The translations under genes and the position numbers were made by a program. This document shows, in pieces, positions 1 through 8,593 of a DNA stretch of 64,000 bases (its first letter is position 1; each line of letters starts with the position of its first letter). Origin of the DNA: Marinirhabdus sp963793275 (GTDB lineage: Bacteria > Bacteroidota > Bacteroidia > Flavobacteriales > Flavobacteriaceae); contig CAWBZL010000004.1 in NCBI GenBank assembly GCA_963793275.1, positions 682,001 to 746,000 of the forward strand. The letters are read 5' to 3'. Under the pieces are notes generated by a model, which worked only from the letters and a program-made list of their open reading frames with translations, was not told the origin of the DNA and made no database searches.

Positions 1-642
1 AATCGCTGGGTAACCAAGGTTCTTGCAGATAGAGATAACGTGAATAGAGTATTTGTAACGTTGTCCGGTTACAGATATGGTGAAGACGATGGCAACGTAT
101 ACCGAAGTAGTAATAGAGGTGAAGTATGGGGAGCTATTGGAGCAACCTTACCAGATATTCCGGTAAATGATATTGTAAAAGATGCGAATGGTGTTGTATA
201 CCTGGCAACAGACATAGGTGTTTTTGGAGCCGCTACAGAAGGATATAACTGGGAAGTGATTGATGGTAATTTACCATCGGTCGTGGTAAACGATCTACAT
301 ATTCACGAAGCCACAGGTATGCTCTATGCCGGTACTTATGGACGTTCTATTTATAAACTGGATCTGGCTACTGTTGTACTTGGTACTTCGGAAATTGCTG
401 AAACTACCAACATTGCAGTTGTTCCAAATCCCGCTACAGATGTTGCAACGGTTACATTTACTGAAACGACTGCCAGTATTTCAATTAAAATTTTTGATGC
501 TACAGGAAGAAGTGTAGGACAATTTAAGGCGGAAAATAAGCGAAGAATGCAAATTCCGGTTTCAAACTTAAGATCCGGAACCTATTTCCTGCAGATTAAA
601 ACCAACAGCAACACCCAAACCAAAAAGTTGATCGTTAAATAA
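1..642 (+). CDS. T9SS-exported protein with C-terminal sorting domain (5' end outside window)
   Basis: The reading frame is open from base 1, so only the last 213 residues are seen. The first part has short repeated blocks (VYRSSNRGEVW, VYLATDIGVFG, LYAGTYGRSIY) typical of BNR or sortilin-like beta-propeller blades. After about residue 130 the sequence VVPNPATDVATVTF begins a Por secretion-tail domain and ends in KKLIVK. In the family this tail directs proteins through the type IX secretion system and is removed by the PorU sortase, which is encoded in this window. The protein is therefore likely a secreted or surface-anchored propeller protein, perhaps a glycosidase- or peptidase-associated one. 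Its catalytic part, if any, lies upstream of the window. The gene ends one codon before the proposed folC start, in the same frame. Confidence 0.85.
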   Translation, partial: NRWVTKVLADRDNVNRVFVTLSGYRYGEDDGNVYRSSNRGEVWGAIGATLPDIPVNDIVKDANGVVYLATDIGVFGAATEGYNWEVIDGNLPSVVVNDLHIHEATGMLYAGTYGRSIYKLDLATVVLGTSEIAETTNIAVVPNPATDVATVTFTETTASISIKIFDATGRSVGQFKAENKRRMQIPVSNLRSGTYFLQIKTNSNTQTKKLIVK

Positions 643-1866
643 ATTACTATCAAATACTCCGAAACATTAAATTGGCTCTTTGCACAACTTCCCATGTATC
701 AACGTGTGGGGCAGGCTGCGTATAAAGCAAATTTGGATAATACTAAAAAACTCGCTGCCTATTTACAACATCCCGAAGATGGTTTTGAGAGCGTTCACGT
801 AGCCGGAACCAATGGAAAAGGGTCTACCAGCCATATGCTGGCTTCGGTTTTGCAAGAAGCAGGTTATAAAGTTGGGCTATACACCTCGCCACATCTAAAG
901 GATTTTAGAGAGCGTATAAAAATTAATGGCGAAATGATCCCAAAACGAACAGTTTCGGCGTTTATGGCAAAGCACACCCCTTTTTTTGAGGAAAATCAGT
1001 TATCTTTTTTTGAAATGACGGTAGGTCTTGCCTTCGACTATTTCAGAAATAAAAAAGTCGATATCGCCATTATAGAAGTGGGCCTTGGCGGAAGGCTGGA
1101 CAGTACCAACATTGTTACTCCGGAAGTTTCTGTGATTACCAATATTGGACTGGATCATACCCAGTTTTTAGGAACCACTCTGGCAGAAATTGCTTCAGAA
1201 AAAGCAGGAATTATAAAACAGGATGTCCCGGTAGTGATAGGAGAATACCATAAAGATACACTGGCTGTTTTTGAAGAAATAGCAAAAAATAATAACAGCA
1301 GTATTTACAAGGCGTTTCAATCTAAAGGAGCATTGTTTCCTTCAGATTTACGGGGCGATTATCAAAAAAGTAATATAAGAGCGGTCCAAACCGTACTAAA
1401 GGTGTTGCAGCAGAAAAAGTATGCTATTGGAATCCAGCATATAGCAAAGGGATTGCAAAACGTAGTTAACAATACGGGTTTACAGGGAAGGTGGCAAACC
1501 TTACAGGAAAATCCGAAAATAATCTGCGATACTGCGCACAACAAAGAGGGCTTGAGCTTTGTTCTAAAACAATTACAAAAACAACATTACACCAAATTAC
1601 ATATTGTTTTAGGGTTTGTAAGTGACAAGGCAGTAGAAACTATTCTGCCATTATTTCCTAAAACAGCGCACTATTATTTTTGCAAACCAAATATTGCTAG
1701 GGGTATGGAAGCGGCAACGCTTATGGAAAAAGCAGAGGGCTTTGGTTTACTGGGAAAACCTTTTCCAAGTGTGAAAAGAGCCCTGCAGGTTGCTAAGAAA
1801 AACGCTGGTACAACCGATTTAATTTTTGTAGGTGGTAGCACATTTGTGGTGGCAGAGATAGTTTAG
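643..1866 (+). CDS. folC: Folylpolyglutamate synthase / dihydrofolate synthase, probable ATT start
   Basis: Mur-ligase-family enzyme that adds glutamate to folates and usually also makes dihydrofolate from dihydropteroate. The ATP loop GTNGKGST and the Mur-type motif GLGGRLDSTN are present, and length (407 aa from 643) fits the family. The first ATG is at 694, but translation upstream of it gives YSETLNWLFAQLP, the expected conserved N-terminal helix of flavobacterial FolC. Between the TAA at 640-642 and that ATG there is no ATG, GTG or TTG in frame. ATT at 643 (or ATC at 649) is therefore my preferred start; starting at 694 would remove 17 conserved residues. The gene follows the secreted protein gene with no spacer, so it may be translated by coupling. 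Function is near certain, the start is inference. Confidence 0.9.
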   Translation: MTIKYSETLNWLFAQLPMYQRVGQAAYKANLDNTKKLAAYLQHPEDGFESVHVAGTNGKGSTSHMLASVLQEAGYKVGLYTSPHLKDFRERIKINGEMIPKRTVSAFMAKHTPFFEENQLSFFEMTVGLAFDYFRNKKVDIAIIEVGLGGRLDSTNIVTPEVSVITNIGLDHTQFLGTTLAEIASEKAGIIKQDVPVVIGEYHKDTLAVFEEIAKNNNSSIYKAFQSKGALFPSDLRGDYQKSNIRAVQTVLKVLQQKKYAIGIQHIAKGLQNVVNNTGLQGRWQTLQENPKIICDTAHNKEGLSFVLKQLQKQHYTKLHIVLGFVSDKAVETILPLFPKTAHYYFCKPNIARGMEAATLMEKAEGFGLLGKPFPSVKRALQVAKKNAGTTDLIFVGGSTFVVAEIV

Positions 1867-1887
1867 TAGTATTTAATAAATTAACGT

Positions 1888-2808
1888 ATGAAAATTTCAG
1901 AAATTCTTGCTACTCTTTGGGAATATATTCAAATAACTTTTGGTGTAGTATTGGCGAGTATTGGTTTAAAAGCCTTTTTATTACCAAACGGTTTTCTGGA
2001 TGGTGGTGCTACAGGTATAGCATTGCTAGTGAGTAGCCAGACAGGTTGGGATATTTCTATATTGCTTTTACTTATAAGTATTCCTTTTCTTGTAATGGGC
2101 TATTTTACACTCTCTAAGCGTATTGTGTTAAAAAGTATTCTTGCCATATCGCTCCTTGCTTTATTACTTTCTCTGGAAAGTTTTAACACGATTACTGAAG
2201 ACAAGCTGCTTATCGCAATTTTTGGCGGTTTGTTTTTGGGACTGGGAATTGGCTTAGCCATTAGAAATGGAGCTGTCCTGGACGGATCTGAAATTTTAGG
2301 GATTTTTATCTACGATCGTATAGGGATTAGTATTGGTAAAACAATTTTAATGTTCAATATCGTACTCTTTTCTATTACGGCTCTTTTTATCTCTATGGAA
2401 ATAGCGATGTATTCTATATTAACCTATCTGGTAACGGCAAAAATTATAGATTTTATCATTGAAGGATTTGAAGACTTTATCGGCTTAATGATTGTGTCTA
2501 AACTATCCGACGAAGTCCAGCACGCTATTTTACATCAGGTTGGAGTGGGAATGACTATTTATAAAGGAGAATCCGGGTATGGAAATACAGGCAAGCAGCA
2601 AGAATACAGAATAATTCATACCGTTATTAATCGTATTGATATTAGAAAAATCAACAGGGTGATCGATGCGGTAGATCCTAGTGCCTTTATTATTGAATTT
2701 GATATAAACAACGTAAAAGGCGGTGTTTTACGAAAATATCTGGACAGAAAGAAAATGCGGCATTTAAGTGAAACTCTCTTTAATGTAGAGAAACCCTTAG
2801 ATTCATAA
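1888..2808 (+). CDS. YitT family membrane protein (DUF2179 C-terminus)
   Basis: A 306-residue inner-membrane protein. The first half has several hydrophobic helices with the family's glycine-rich signatures (LLPNGFLDGGATGIALL near residues 28-44 and LGIGLAIRNGAVLDGSEILGI near 125-145). The last ~80 residues form the soluble DUF2179 domain (GVGMTIYKGESGYG, IDAVDPSAFI). The YitT family is widespread but its transport substrate is not established, so I give none. It begins 21 bases after folC and may be co-transcribed with it. It ends 3 bases from the convergent penicillin-binding protein gene, with no clear terminator between them. Confidence 0.88.
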   Translation: MKISEILATLWEYIQITFGVVLASIGLKAFLLPNGFLDGGATGIALLVSSQTGWDISILLLLISIPFLVMGYFTLSKRIVLKSILAISLLALLLSLESFNTITEDKLLIAIFGGLFLGLGIGLAIRNGAVLDGSEILGIFIYDRIGISIGKTILMFNIVLFSITALFISMEIAMYSILTYLVTAKIIDFIIEGFEDFIGLMIVSKLSDEVQHAILHQVGVGMTIYKGESGYGNTGKQQEYRIIHTVINRIDIRKINRVIDAVDPSAFIIEFDINNVKGGVLRKYLDRKKMRHLSETLFNVEKPLDS

Positions 2809-2811
2809 ATC

Positions 2812-5058
2812 CTATTGCTTTTTCCCCTTAAAATTTTTAACTTTCTTCTTATCCGGGTCTGTAAAAAGACGCTTTAAAAAGCCATCTCTTTTTGTAGGTG
2901 GGCAGTCTAAGGATGCGAGTACTTCGTCGTTGGGTTGTGGGAATTTGGCTTTTGTAAAGTCGTCAAAACGTTTGTCGTTATTCATTTTTTGTAACAGTTT
3001 AGCGGCTATAGGGAGTGCTGCGTTAGCTCCTTGTCCCACGCGGGTACTTTTAAACCCAATACGGTGATCGTCGTGTCCAACCCAGGTTACAGTAATTAAA
3101 TTAGGCGTTACCCCAACAAACCAGGCATCTTTATTAGACTGTGTGGTGCCTGTTTTCCCTGCAAGTTCATTTTGAAGTCTGTAATTATTGCGTATCCGGT
3201 TTGCTGTACCTTTATTCACTACATTTTGCATCATAGCAAGCATTTGTTGACGTGTGGTTTCAGAAAATGCCTCTTTCGCGGGTTCCTCAGGCTCAAATTC
3301 CTCGAGAACTTTTCCTTGGGCATTTTCAATTTTCACTAAGTAATACGGCGTAGCTGCTTTGCTATTGTTTATAAAAGCTGTGTAAGCACCTGCCATTTCC
3401 ATAACACTTAACTCTGCGGTGCCTAAAGCCAACGAAGGGACTTCGGGTAGTTTGGTTTCTATATTTAGCTTTTTTGCAAGGGTAATCACTTTAGGGATTC
3501 CAGTTTCTTCAATAATTTTTACTGAAACGGTATTGATAGATTGTGTAAGTGCTTCCTTAATACTGTAATTAATATATTTTTCATCTTTTTTTCCGGAATT
3601 GGACGGACTCCAGTTATTCAGGTTTTCATAGGCTACTTCCCTGGCCGAAATATAATCGCAGGGTTGCATCCCATTTTCTAAAGCCGCCGCATATACAATT
3701 GGCTTAAAAGTAGAGCCAACCTGCCTTTTACTCTGAATATGATCGTATTTAAAATTTTCAAAATCCACACCACCTACCCAGGTTTTGATGGCACCGTCTG
3801 CTCCAATGGCTAGTGTTCCTGTGTTTAGCGATTTTAAATAAAACTCCAGGCTATCCATAGTGCTAAAACGTACTTTTTGCTGTTTCCCGAAACTTGACAC
3901 GTTCATTTTTCTTTTTATGCTAAGGGAGTCCAGTATAACGGCTTCACTATATCCTTTTGCTTTTAGTTTTGAATATGCGTAGGTTGTTTTCAGTTTATTT
4001 TTAAAGAGATCGGTCTTTTTACCCCAAGGTTTCTTACTGCCATATTCGCCTTCAAATTGTCCCTGCAGCTTTTGTAAATGTTCTCGGGTGGCAGCCTCGG
4101 CATATTCCTGCATCTTTTTATCTATGGTGGTGTATATTTTGAGACCACTGGTATACAAATTAGGTTGTTTTAGTAGGTTGGTGTTCTCTTTACACCAAAC
4201 CAGCATCCGTTGGCGTAATTTTTCTCTGAAGTAAGGCGCTAAACCATTTTGCTCGTCAAATCTGGCGAAATCTGTTATTAAAGAATCCTGCTTAAATTTC
4301 TGCAAATCGGTTGCAGTTATAAAATTATATTTTTCCATCTGCTGTAACACTACATTACGTCGTTGTGTGCTACGTTCCGGATATCTGTATGGATTATAGT
4401 ACGTAGTAGCTTTTAGTGTGCCAATGAGTGTTGCACCTTCTGCAGGAGTTATTTTTTGTGTAGGTTTATTAAAAAATTTACGGGAGGCACTTTCAATGCC
4501 ATTTGTATTTCCACTAAAAGGAGCAGAGTTGAGGTAGAGCTCCAAAATTTTATCTTTCTCGTAAATAGATTCCAGTCTTTTCGCAATAAATATCTCTTTA
4601 CATTTTGCTACTGGTAGTGTAAAAATGCTGAATTCCCTTCTTTTAAAAAGGTTTTTTGCCAGTTGCTGTGTAAGTGTACTTCCGCCCCCTGAGGATTTGT
4701 TTTGTAATAAAATAGATTTAATGGCTACTCTAAATAAACTTCTTGTGTCAATTCCATTATGTTCGTAAAAACGCACATCTTCGGTAGCAATTACGGCATC
4801 TATCACGTGTTTTGGGATGCTGTCTAACGGAATGGGTTGTCTGTTTTCAATATAAAATTTACCAATAAGCTCCTTGTTGATGTCGTAGATTTCGGAAGCG
4901 CGGTATTGGGAAAGCTCTTTCAGTTCTTTTTTTGAAGGCAAAGCGCCCCATAGTCCAAAATAAACCGTTCCCATAAACAAACAAACTATACCGAAAGCAA
5001 TAGCCAGGCAGACTCCTAATTTCTTTAGTAGCAGTTTAAATTTCTTGTTACGCTTCAT
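2812..5058 (-). CDS. Penicillin-binding protein 1A, bifunctional transglycosylase/transpeptidase
   Basis: Class A PBP of 748 residues that polymerises glycan strands and cross-links peptides in the periplasm. Residues ~12-37 form a membrane anchor. The GT51 domain has the catalytic EDVRFYEH (E93) and GGGSTLTQQ (124-132) motifs. The transpeptidase domain has the serine motif STFK (S449, K452), SIN (507-509) and KTGT (635-638). The C-terminus is lysine-rich (KKKVKNFKGKK). All active-site motifs are intact. It lies alone between YitT (convergent) and the tRNA; its promoter must lie in the AT-rich gap 5059-5160. MurF is encoded just beyond the tRNA on the same strand, so two wall genes are neighbours, but the tRNA separates them. 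Confidence 0.95.
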   Translation of the reverse strand: MKRNKKFKLLLKKLGVCLAIAFGIVCLFMGTVYFGLWGALPSKKELKELSQYRASEIYDINKELIGKFYIENRQPIPLDSIPKHVIDAVIATEDVRFYEHNGIDTRSLFRVAIKSILLQNKSSGGGSTLTQQLAKNLFKRREFSIFTLPVAKCKEIFIAKRLESIYEKDKILELYLNSAPFSGNTNGIESASRKFFNKPTQKITPAEGATLIGTLKATTYYNPYRYPERSTQRRNVVLQQMEKYNFITATDLQKFKQDSLITDFARFDEQNGLAPYFREKLRQRMLVWCKENTNLLKQPNLYTSGLKIYTTIDKKMQEYAEAATREHLQKLQGQFEGEYGSKKPWGKKTDLFKNKLKTTYAYSKLKAKGYSEAVILDSLSIKRKMNVSSFGKQQKVRFSTMDSLEFYLKSLNTGTLAIGADGAIKTWVGGVDFENFKYDHIQSKRQVGSTFKPIVYAAALENGMQPCDYISAREVAYENLNNWSPSNSGKKDEKYINYSIKEALTQSINTVSVKIIEETGIPKVITLAKKLNIETKLPEVPSLALGTAELSVMEMAGAYTAFINNSKAATPYYLVKIENAQGKVLEEFEPEEPAKEAFSETTRQQMLAMMQNVVNKGTANRIRNNYRLQNELAGKTGTTQSNKDAWFVGVTPNLITVTWVGHDDHRIGFKSTRVGQGANAALPIAAKLLQKMNNDKRFDDFTKAKFPQPNDEVLASLDCPPTKRDGFLKRLFTDPDKKKVKNFKGKKQ

Positions 5059-5164
5059 TTTTATTTTTAGATGCTACAAAGTAACATTTTGAATTTTGTA
5101 GTAGCTTATTTTTTGTTCAAAATTTATGAAAATAAAAAATTTAAAATTTATTTTCTGGAATATG

Positions 5165-5195
5165 TTTGTGGAATGAAAAAAGCGTTTTATATTTG
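5165..5195 (+). promoter_or_regulatory. Promoter of tRNA-Val
   Basis: TTTG at 5165-5168 and TATATTTG at 5188-5195 are separated by 19 bases. This matches the Bacteroidota housekeeping consensus TTTG-N19-TAnnTTTG. The expected start of transcription is about 6 bases after the -7 box, a dozen bases before the mature tRNA 5' end at 5214. It is the cleanest promoter in the window. Confidence 0.8.
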
Positions 5196-5213
5196 CAACC
5201 GCTAACAAGGAAA

Positions 5214-5291
5214 GGGCAATTAGCTCAGTTGGTTCAGAGCACCTCGTTTACACCGAGGGGGTCGGGGGTTCGAATCCCTCATTGCCCACCA
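5214..5291 (+). tRNA. tRNA-Val (anticodon TAC)
   Basis: A full cloverleaf can be folded by eye. Acceptor stem GGGCAAT (5214-5220) pairs with ATTGCCC (5281-5287). D stem GCTC/GAGC, anticodon stem CCTCG/CGAGG with loop TTTACAC (anticodon 5249-5251, TAC), variable loop GGGTC, T stem GGGGG/CCCTC with loop TTCGAAT. The discriminator is A and CCA is encoded at 5289-5291. It reads GUA and probably other GUN valine codons. It is a single tRNA with its own promoter and terminator. Confidence 0.97.
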
Positions 5292-5328
5292 AAAGGTCTT
5301 CAGAAATGAAGACCTTTTTTCTTTTTTA
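5292..5328 (+). terminator. Rho-independent terminator of the tRNA
   Basis: Stem AAAGGTCTTC (5292-5301) pairs perfectly with GAAGACCTTT (5308-5317) around a 6-base loop, followed by a T-rich run. It starts directly after the encoded CCA. On the minus strand it could also help end murF-side read-through, but murF runs away from it at 5336. Confidence 0.85.
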
Positions 5329-5335
5329 AAAATCT

Positions 5336-6616
5336 TCAGATTATTTTTAGTACCCGCTCCAAGGCCATTCCTCTGGAACCTTTTATAAGAATGGTGCTTT
5401 CAGAAAAAGGCTTGCTTTTAAGGGCTGTTTCAAGATGTTCGTATGTGTTGTGTTTTGAAATATGAGTTGCAGTATTTTTCGTTTTACAGAAATTTTCGCC
5501 AACTAAATAGACACTTCCGAAGGGATGTGTAGCGAGAAAGTCTGCTATAAATTGATGCTCTGTTTCAGCTGAAGCGCCTAACTCAAACATATCTCCCAGA
5601 ATTAGTACTTTGTTAGTTCCTTCAGCTTGCCGAAAGTTTTCTAAAGCGGCCAACATACTGGTAGGATTCGCATTGTAGGCGTCCAGTAAAATAGTATGTC
5701 CATTTTGTTCAATAATCTGAGAGCGGTTGTTGGTTGGAATATAGCCCTCGATGGCCTTTTTTATATTTTTCGCCGAAACTTTGAAATACTGTCCCACTGC
5801 TATGGCCGCAGCAATATTGTGAAAATTATAAATTCCCACAAGGTTGCTGGCAATTTCTTCGTCCCGGTAAGCAATCTTTAGTTTTGCCGATGCTTCAAGA
5901 AGTGTTACGTGACAATCCTGGTTACTATCACCAAAAGTATATTTCTCCAAAGGTTGGGAGATTTCAACTTGTTTAGGATCGTTTGCGTTAACGAACGTGA
6001 GTTTGTCGTTTTTTTGAAGATACGCATAGAGTTCAGTTTTTCCTTTTATAACGCCTTCAAGGCTGCCAAAACCTTCTAAATGTGCTTTGCCAAAATTGGT
6101 GATATAGCCATAGTCTGGTTGTGCTATGTTGCAAAGCTGCTCGATTTCTTTTAAGTGGTTGGCGCCCATCTCTACAATGCCTATTTCGGTAGTGGTATTC
6201 ATAGCGAGTACTGTAAGGGGGACGCCAATATGGTTGTTTAGATTACCTGCTGTTGCCGTTGTTTTGTAAGTGGTTTCCAGCACGGCATTTATTAATTCTT
6301 TAGTGGTTGTTTTGCCGTTGCTTCCAGTAAGTCCTATAATTGGAGTCTTTAGATACTTACGATGAAATTTTGCCATTTTCTGCAATTGTTGCAGCACATC
6401 TTCGCAAATAATAGTTTTACCCGTATTTTGATGAAATCTTAAATCGTCAATAACCACATAAGATGCTCCTTTCTTGAGCGCTTCTTCTGTAAAGGTGTTT
6501 CCATTAAAGTTGTCGCCTTTAAGAGCAAAAAAGATGCAATGCGGTGTGATTTTACGGGTGTCTGTACAAACGCCGCTGCTTTCAAGAAAAAGTTGGTGGA
6601 GTGTTTCTATTTTCAA
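5336..6616 (-). CDS. murF: UDP-N-acetylmuramoyl-tripeptide--D-alanyl-D-alanine ligase
   Basis: Cytoplasmic Mur ligase (426 aa) that adds D-Ala-D-Ala to UDP-MurNAc-tripeptide, the last soluble step of peptidoglycan precursor synthesis. The N-terminal UDP-binding domain includes CIFFALKGDNFNGN; the ATP loop is GLTGSNGKTTTKE (GSNGKTT 98-104); the central motif MGANHLKEIEQL and the C-terminal LDAYNANPTSM (typical of MurF) are intact. It starts at ATG 6616, after the gldJ terminator, so it probably has its own promoter. It may supply the same cell-wall pathway as the nearby PBP1A. Confidence 0.96.
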   Translation of the reverse strand: MKIETLHQLFLESSGVCTDTRKITPHCIFFALKGDNFNGNTFTEEALKKGASYVVIDDLRFHQNTGKTIICEDVLQQLQKMAKFHRKYLKTPIIGLTGSNGKTTTKELINAVLETTYKTTATAGNLNNHIGVPLTVLAMNTTTEIGIVEMGANHLKEIEQLCNIAQPDYGYITNFGKAHLEGFGSLEGVIKGKTELYAYLQKNDKLTFVNANDPKQVEISQPLEKYTFGDSNQDCHVTLLEASAKLKIAYRDEEIASNLVGIYNFHNIAAAIAVGQYFKVSAKNIKKAIEGYIPTNNRSQIIEQNGHTILLDAYNANPTSMLAALENFRQAEGTNKVLILGDMFELGASAETEHQFIADFLATHPFGSVYLVGENFCKTKNTATHISKHNTYEHLETALKSKPFSESTILIKGSRGMALERVLKII

Positions 6617-6645
6617 TGCTATTAATTTTTGAAAGTTAAAGGTAT

Positions 6646-6681
6646 AAAAAAACCCTCCGTTGCAAATAGCTCAGGAGGGTT
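6646..6681 (-). terminator. Terminator downstream of gldJ
   Basis: Read on the minus strand, AACCCTCC (6681-6674) pairs with GGAGGGTT (6658-6651), with a 15-base loop, and is followed by a run of seven T. It lies between the gldJ stop codon and the murF start codon, so it should separate the two transcripts. Confidence 0.8.
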
Positions 6682-6702
6682 TTGTATGTTTTAAGAAAAC
6701 GC

Positions 6703-8379
6703 TTAATCTCTTGGGCGCTTTCCTTTTTTAGATTTTGAACCTACACGAGACATTGCACATCTAAACCCAATATAGTCTGTTGCCATATCCTGTGGGAAGA
6801 AACGACGTTGTGCCGGGTCTAACCAGTAATCACGATCTCTCCAGGAACCTCCTTTATAAACACGCACTTCGTTATCTATTAAGGTAGTTCTACTGGCATT
6901 TTTATCGTAAGAACGATCTAGGGTTCCAGTACTGTCTGCAGTTACACTGTGCTTAGGTGAGTTATACATTCTCTTTCCATCACTTTCCTCTTCTCCTTCG
7001 CTATCAAAGTCGCTGAAAGAAGAAAAATAGCGTGTAGAACGCTTGTCGCCATCGCGGTAGTCACGGTTGTCACTTTCCGAAAACTGTGTTCTTAAGTATG
7101 TCTCATTTTCGTCCACAGGTACTTGTGCGATTTCTCCAGGGAAATTTCTTGCTACAATTTTACCGTTACTTAACGTATCATAAACAATTGAATCTGCGGT
7201 AACAATTTTAACTGTACCATCTTCACCAATTGCATTTTTAGTATAAACGTTACCACGATAGTAGTTAAAGTCGTTAAATTCATCGTCAACTATTGGGCGG
7301 TATACATCTGCAACCCATTCGGCTACGTTTCCAGCCATATCGTATAAACCATAATCGTTTGGTTCGTAAGATTTAACTTCGGCAGTAATATCTGCTCCGT
7401 CGTCGCTCCATCCTGCGATTCCACCGTAGTCACCATCACCTTGTTTAAAGTTGGCTAATTGGTCACCGCGGTTTCTTCTGCTTGAGTTACGGGTATATTG
7501 TCCATCCCAAGGGTATTTTTTTCTACCTCTGTAAACGTTGTAATTTCTAAGGCTGCTTAGTCCAAGTGCAGCATATTCCCATTCCGCTTCTGTTGGAAGG
7601 CGATATGCGGGAAGCAATAGTCCATCTTTACGTTGTACGTATAAATTTGTACTGTCTTTGCTTCTTTTTGCTAAACTTTCCGAACGTTTTCCACCTTTAG
7701 TAATCGAGTCATTACCACCATACGTTCTTGTGGGAGCGTTTAAGTAAGTTTCGGTATTAAAAGTTTCACCTTCATCTACTTCATAACGGGCATTACGTGC
7801 GGTAAAACCTTCCTCTTCCAGAATAAGTTCGTTTACACGGTCTGTACGCCAGTTTCCAAATTCCACAGCTTGAATCCAGCTTACACCTACTACAGGGTAA
7901 TCTGCATACGCAGGGTGACGCAGGTAATTGTTTGTCATTACCTCGTTAAATCCTAAACGGTTTCTCCAAACCAGTGTATCTGGTACAGCTCCGTCATAAA
8001 TGCGACGATAATTTTCCTGTTCCGGAGGGAACACACGCTTTAACCAATCCAGATATTCTAGATACATAAGATTAGTTACTTCGGTCTCATCCATGTAGAA
8101 AGACTGAACGTGTTGTTGGTTTGGGGAGTTGTTCCAATCGTGCATTGGATCATCCTGTACACGACCCATGGTGAATGTTCCACCTTCAACAAAAATAAGT
8201 CCGGGACCTGTTTCTTGCTCTTTAGCTTTGGGATTGTACTGAAAGCCACCTTCTTTGGAATTCATCTTCCAGCCGGTAGCTCTTGAGCTGTTTTTATAGT
8301 CGCGAGACTTGTTACAGCTAGTAATAAAAGTTGCTAATGCAACTAAAAGTAATGCTTTTAAGGCTATGTTTTTTATCAT
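6703..8379 (-). CDS. gldJ: Gliding motility / type IX secretion lipoprotein GldJ
   Basis: SUMF1-like (formylglycine-generating-enzyme fold) lipoprotein of 558 aa required in the family for gliding and for stability of other Gld/T9SS parts. The start at 8379 gives a clean lipoprotein signal (MIKNIALKALLL ... FITSC), so the longer frame to 8424 is not used. The sulfatase-modifying-factor fold is shown by GGTFTMGR, MDETEVTNLMYLEYL, RLPTEAEWEYAA, YDMAGNVAEWVADVY and the closing VYKGGSWRDRDYW / DYIGFRCAMS. It lies divergent to porU-porV; the gldJ-porU-porV linkage is conserved in flavobacteria. A TATATTGC sequence on the minus strand near 8412-8419 may be a weak -7 box. Confidence 0.95.
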   Translation of the reverse strand: MIKNIALKALLLVALATFITSCNKSRDYKNSSRATGWKMNSKEGGFQYNPKAKEQETGPGLIFVEGGTFTMGRVQDDPMHDWNNSPNQQHVQSFYMDETEVTNLMYLEYLDWLKRVFPPEQENYRRIYDGAVPDTLVWRNRLGFNEVMTNNYLRHPAYADYPVVGVSWIQAVEFGNWRTDRVNELILEEEGFTARNARYEVDEGETFNTETYLNAPTRTYGGNDSITKGGKRSESLAKRSKDSTNLYVQRKDGLLLPAYRLPTEAEWEYAALGLSSLRNYNVYRGRKKYPWDGQYTRNSSRRNRGDQLANFKQGDGDYGGIAGWSDDGADITAEVKSYEPNDYGLYDMAGNVAEWVADVYRPIVDDEFNDFNYYRGNVYTKNAIGEDGTVKIVTADSIVYDTLSNGKIVARNFPGEIAQVPVDENETYLRTQFSESDNRDYRDGDKRSTRYFSSFSDFDSEGEEESDGKRMYNSPKHSVTADSTGTLDRSYDKNASRTTLIDNEVRVYKGGSWRDRDYWLDPAQRRFFPQDMATDYIGFRCAMSRVGSKSKKGKRPRD

Positions 8380-8571
8380 GTTCATAGGTTCAATCATGAA
8401 TAAATTGGGTTCGCAATATAACAATTAACGATAAAAGCGCAATAATATTTTACCATTTATGCGCTGTAAGTCTTGTTTATTGTTATCGACCCACTGTAAA
8501 CGCAGGTTTTTTCTAATTATTATATAGAAGGTCTATTTCTTTAAAAAACTTTTAGATTGCTACACTAAGTG

Positions 8572-8579
8572 TATCTTTG
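8572..8579 (+). promoter_or_regulatory. Putative -7 element for porU
   Basis: TATCTTTG matches TAnnTTTG and lies 14 bases before the porU start codon. A good TTTG -33 box is not obvious, so this is a partial match. Confidence 0.45.
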
Positions 8580-8593
8580 AAGCGTTACTAGTT

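Noticed and set aside
8380..8424. Longer gldJ start
   Set aside because: The lipoprotein signal begins at 8379; the upstream residues would disturb it.
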